From contig JAQCAK010000104.1 in assembly GCA_027621895.1 (NCBI GenBank), forward strand, positions 1-6,785: a stretch of DNA of 6,785 nt. The letters are read 5' to 3'. Below the pieces are notes generated by a model. That model searched no databases and was not told the origin of the DNA. It was given only the letters and a program-made list of their open reading frames with translations. This document shows positions 5,331 to 6,785 of the stretch, one piece after another. How positions within the stretch are numbered: the stretch's first letter is position 1; the number at the start of each line of letters is the position of its first letter. A program made the position numbers and the translations under genes. Source of the DNA: Pseudomonadota bacterium. GTDB lineage: Bacteria; Pseudomonadota; Gammaproteobacteria; Pseudomonadales; Azotimanducaceae.

Positions 5331-6785
5331 ATGGGGATGTACGATGTTTACCGCGAGGTCTGGAATGAGCTGACCGCGGAAGGTGCACCATTTCAGGTTG
5401 AGGAGATCGAGGTCCGGGGATCTCCCATGCGCGTGTATACCCATGCGCCTCCCAGCGTCAGGGAAATCTGGCTCGCTTCCGCGGCATTCGCCGACCGGGA
5501 CTATCTCGTTTATGAAGATGAGCGCTGGACCTATGCTGATGCCCACCGGGATGTGGCAGCAATCGCCAACTGGATGCAGCGGCAGGGTGTCAAACAGGGC
5601 GACCGGGTTGCCATTGCCATGCGCAACTATCCCGAATGGATGCTGTGCTATTGGGCCTGTGTCTCCATCGGCGTGACCGCCGTGGGCATGAATGCCTGGT
5701 GGGTGGAAGATGAGATGGCCTATGGCCTCAAAGACAGTCAACCCAGGGTCATGTTCAGTGACCAGGAACGCCTCGACCGGCTGCAGCATATTCGTGGCGA
5801 TTTTCCAGACATGATCGTGGTGGGTGTCCGCCTGCTGGAACCCGTGGCTGATGTCGTCCCCATGAGCGAGGTACTCAAAACCGGTGGCGATATGCCCGAG
5901 GTCACCGTGGACGGGGATGCCTGTATTTTCTACACATCAGGCACAACGGGTTATCCCAAGGGTGCCCAGCTGACCCATCGAGGTTGTGTGCATAACCTGA
6001 TGAACATCGCCTTCGCCGGCCAGCTGGCCCTGCTGACGTCATGCCGGCTCAACGGCATCGATCCGCCGGATCCTGCTGATGGCCCGCAACCTGCCTCCCT
6101 GGTGACCACGCCGTTGTTCCACGTGACCGCCAATAACTGCGTCGCCTATGGTTCAACCCTGGCCGGGGGCAAACTGGTACTGACCTATCGATGGGACCCG
6201 CTGGAAGCCCTGAAACTGATCGAGAAGGAAAAGATCACCTCCATGAGCGGTGTACCCACCATGTCCCGGGAACTCATCGCCCATCCCGATTTCAGCAAGT
6301 ATGACACCTCATCACTGGCGACCCTGGGCGGTGGCGGTGCGCAGCTGCAACCGGACCTGGTCCACAAGATCGATTCCAGCGTCAAGAATGCCAGGCCCAA
6401 CACCGGTTACGGCATGACAGAAACCTGCGGCATCATCACGTCCATTACCGGGGATTATTTTGTCGACAAACCTGACAGCGCCGGGCCGGCAATGCCCACC
6501 TTCGAAGCCAAAACCGTGGACGCAAACGGCAAAACCCTGCCTCCAGGCGAGGCCGGTGAACTGTGGGTACGGGGTGCGCCGGTGATCAAGGGATACATCA
6601 ACCGCGAAGACGCCACGGCGGAAACCATCACTGACGGCTGGCTGCACACCGGAGACGTGGCCAGGATCGATGAGCACGGCTTTATCTATATTGTTGACCG
6701 GGTAAAGGACATGGTGCTCCGCGGCGGAGAGAACATCTACTGCTCGGAAGTCGAAACGACCCTGTACCGGATTGATGACATTGCC
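5331..6785 (+). CDS. AMP-forming acyl-CoA ligase, class I adenylate-forming enzyme (3' end outside window)
   Basis: The frame is open from ATG 5331 to the last base, giving 485 residues. It belongs to the ANL superfamily, which activates a carboxylic acid with ATP to an acyl-adenylate and transfers it to CoA. Core motifs are all present in order: phosphate-binding YTSGTTGYPKG (201-211), TPLFHVT (260-266), GGGGAQL near 336, GYGMTET (359-365), GELWVRG near 408, WLHTGD (437-442) with the ribose-binding aspartate Asp442, and the hinge DRVKDMVLRGGENIY (456-470). The C-terminal lysine needed for adenylation lies beyond the edge; the family is usually 510-560 residues, so perhaps 40-70 are missing. 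AGAGGG stands nine bases before the ATG; ATG 5337 is an alternative two codons later. The acid substrate is not identifiable by eye; a medium- or long-chain, branched or terpenoid-type acid would suit the context. Its divergent placement next to the CoA-transferase/kinase pair suggests shared regulation. Confidence 0.93.
   Translation, partial: MGMYDVYREVWNELTAEGAPFQVEEIEVRGSPMRVYTHAPPSVREIWLASAAFADRDYLVYEDERWTYADAHRDVAAIANWMQRQGVKQGDRVAIAMRNYPEWMLCYWACVSIGVTAVGMNAWWVEDEMAYGLKDSQPRVMFSDQERLDRLQHIRGDFPDMIVVGVRLLEPVADVVPMSEVLKTGGDMPEVTVDGDACIFYTSGTTGYPKGAQLTHRGCVHNLMNIAFAGQLALLTSCRLNGIDPPDPADGPQPASLVTTPLFHVTANNCVAYGSTLAGGKLVLTYRWDPLEALKLIEKEKITSMSGVPTMSRELIAHPDFSKYDTSSLATLGGGGAQLQPDLVHKIDSSVKNARPNTGYGMTETCGIITSITGDYFVDKPDSAGPAMPTFEAKTVDANGKTLPPGEAGELWVRGAPVIKGYINREDATAETITDGWLHTGDVARIDEHGFIYIVDRVKDMVLRGGENIYCSEVETTLYRIDDIA

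Noticed and set aside
5262..5789. A 175-residue open frame on the minus strand opposite the start of the acyl-CoA ligase
   Set aside because: The plus strand encodes an uninterrupted adenylate-forming enzyme across this stretch. The antisense product has no recognisable motif and would overlap the start region of the CoA-transferase gene.
1..6785. A mobile element, phage island, CRISPR array, toxin-antitoxin pair or defence system
   Set aside because: I found no transposase, integrase, spaced repeat array, small gene pair or tRNA edge, and the base composition looks even across the window.

Overview
The window looks like ordinary chromosomal DNA from a free-living proteobacterium, most probably a gammaproteobacterium. 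The evidence is the combination of a full-length TrhO of the Escherichia coli type, a SirB1-family protein, moderately high GC (mid to high 50s by eye) and tightly packed genes with AGGAG-type ribosome binding sites. The lipid/acyl-CoA gene set at the right end resembles what marine and hydrocarbon- or steroid-degrading gammaproteobacteria carry, but I cannot fix the genus. There is no RNA gene, insertion sequence, CRISPR array, phage gene or long repeat, and no gene-free stretch longer than about 85 bases.

Layout. (1) 2-313, plus strand: C-terminal end of a nitroreductase-family flavoprotein, overlapping by 14 bases the start of (2) trhO, a tRNA U34 hydroxylase of the rhodanese fold (300-1325), which I start at a TTG preceded by AAGGAG. 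(3) 1373-2104, minus: an alpha/beta-hydrolase with a Ser-Asp-His triad, convergent with trhO and divergent from (4) 2141-2971, plus: a SirB1-family transglutaminase-fold/TPR protein. (5) 2984-4003, minus: an APH-like phosphotransferase of the ACAD10/11- and LvaA-related type. (6) 4042-5247, minus: a CaiB/BaiF family III CoA-transferase, 38 bases upstream of (5) and very likely in one operon with it. (7) 5331 to the window edge, plus: an AMP-forming acyl-CoA ligase, divergent from (6) and cut off before its C-terminal end.

How they fit together. The left half holds housekeeping functions (tRNA wobble modification, a flavin reductase, a serine hydrolase, SirB1) with no obvious common pathway. 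The right half is a coherent acyl-CoA module: a ligase and a CoA-transferase that can both place a carboxylic acid on CoA, and a small-molecule kinase whose relatives phosphorylate hydroxyacyl-CoA esters. My best hypothesis is catabolism of a hydroxylated or branched carboxylic acid, using phosphorylation to make a hydroxyl group a leaving group. This is inference: the acyl-CoA dehydrogenase that such a route needs is not in the window. I saw nothing that clearly qualifies as an undescribed system.
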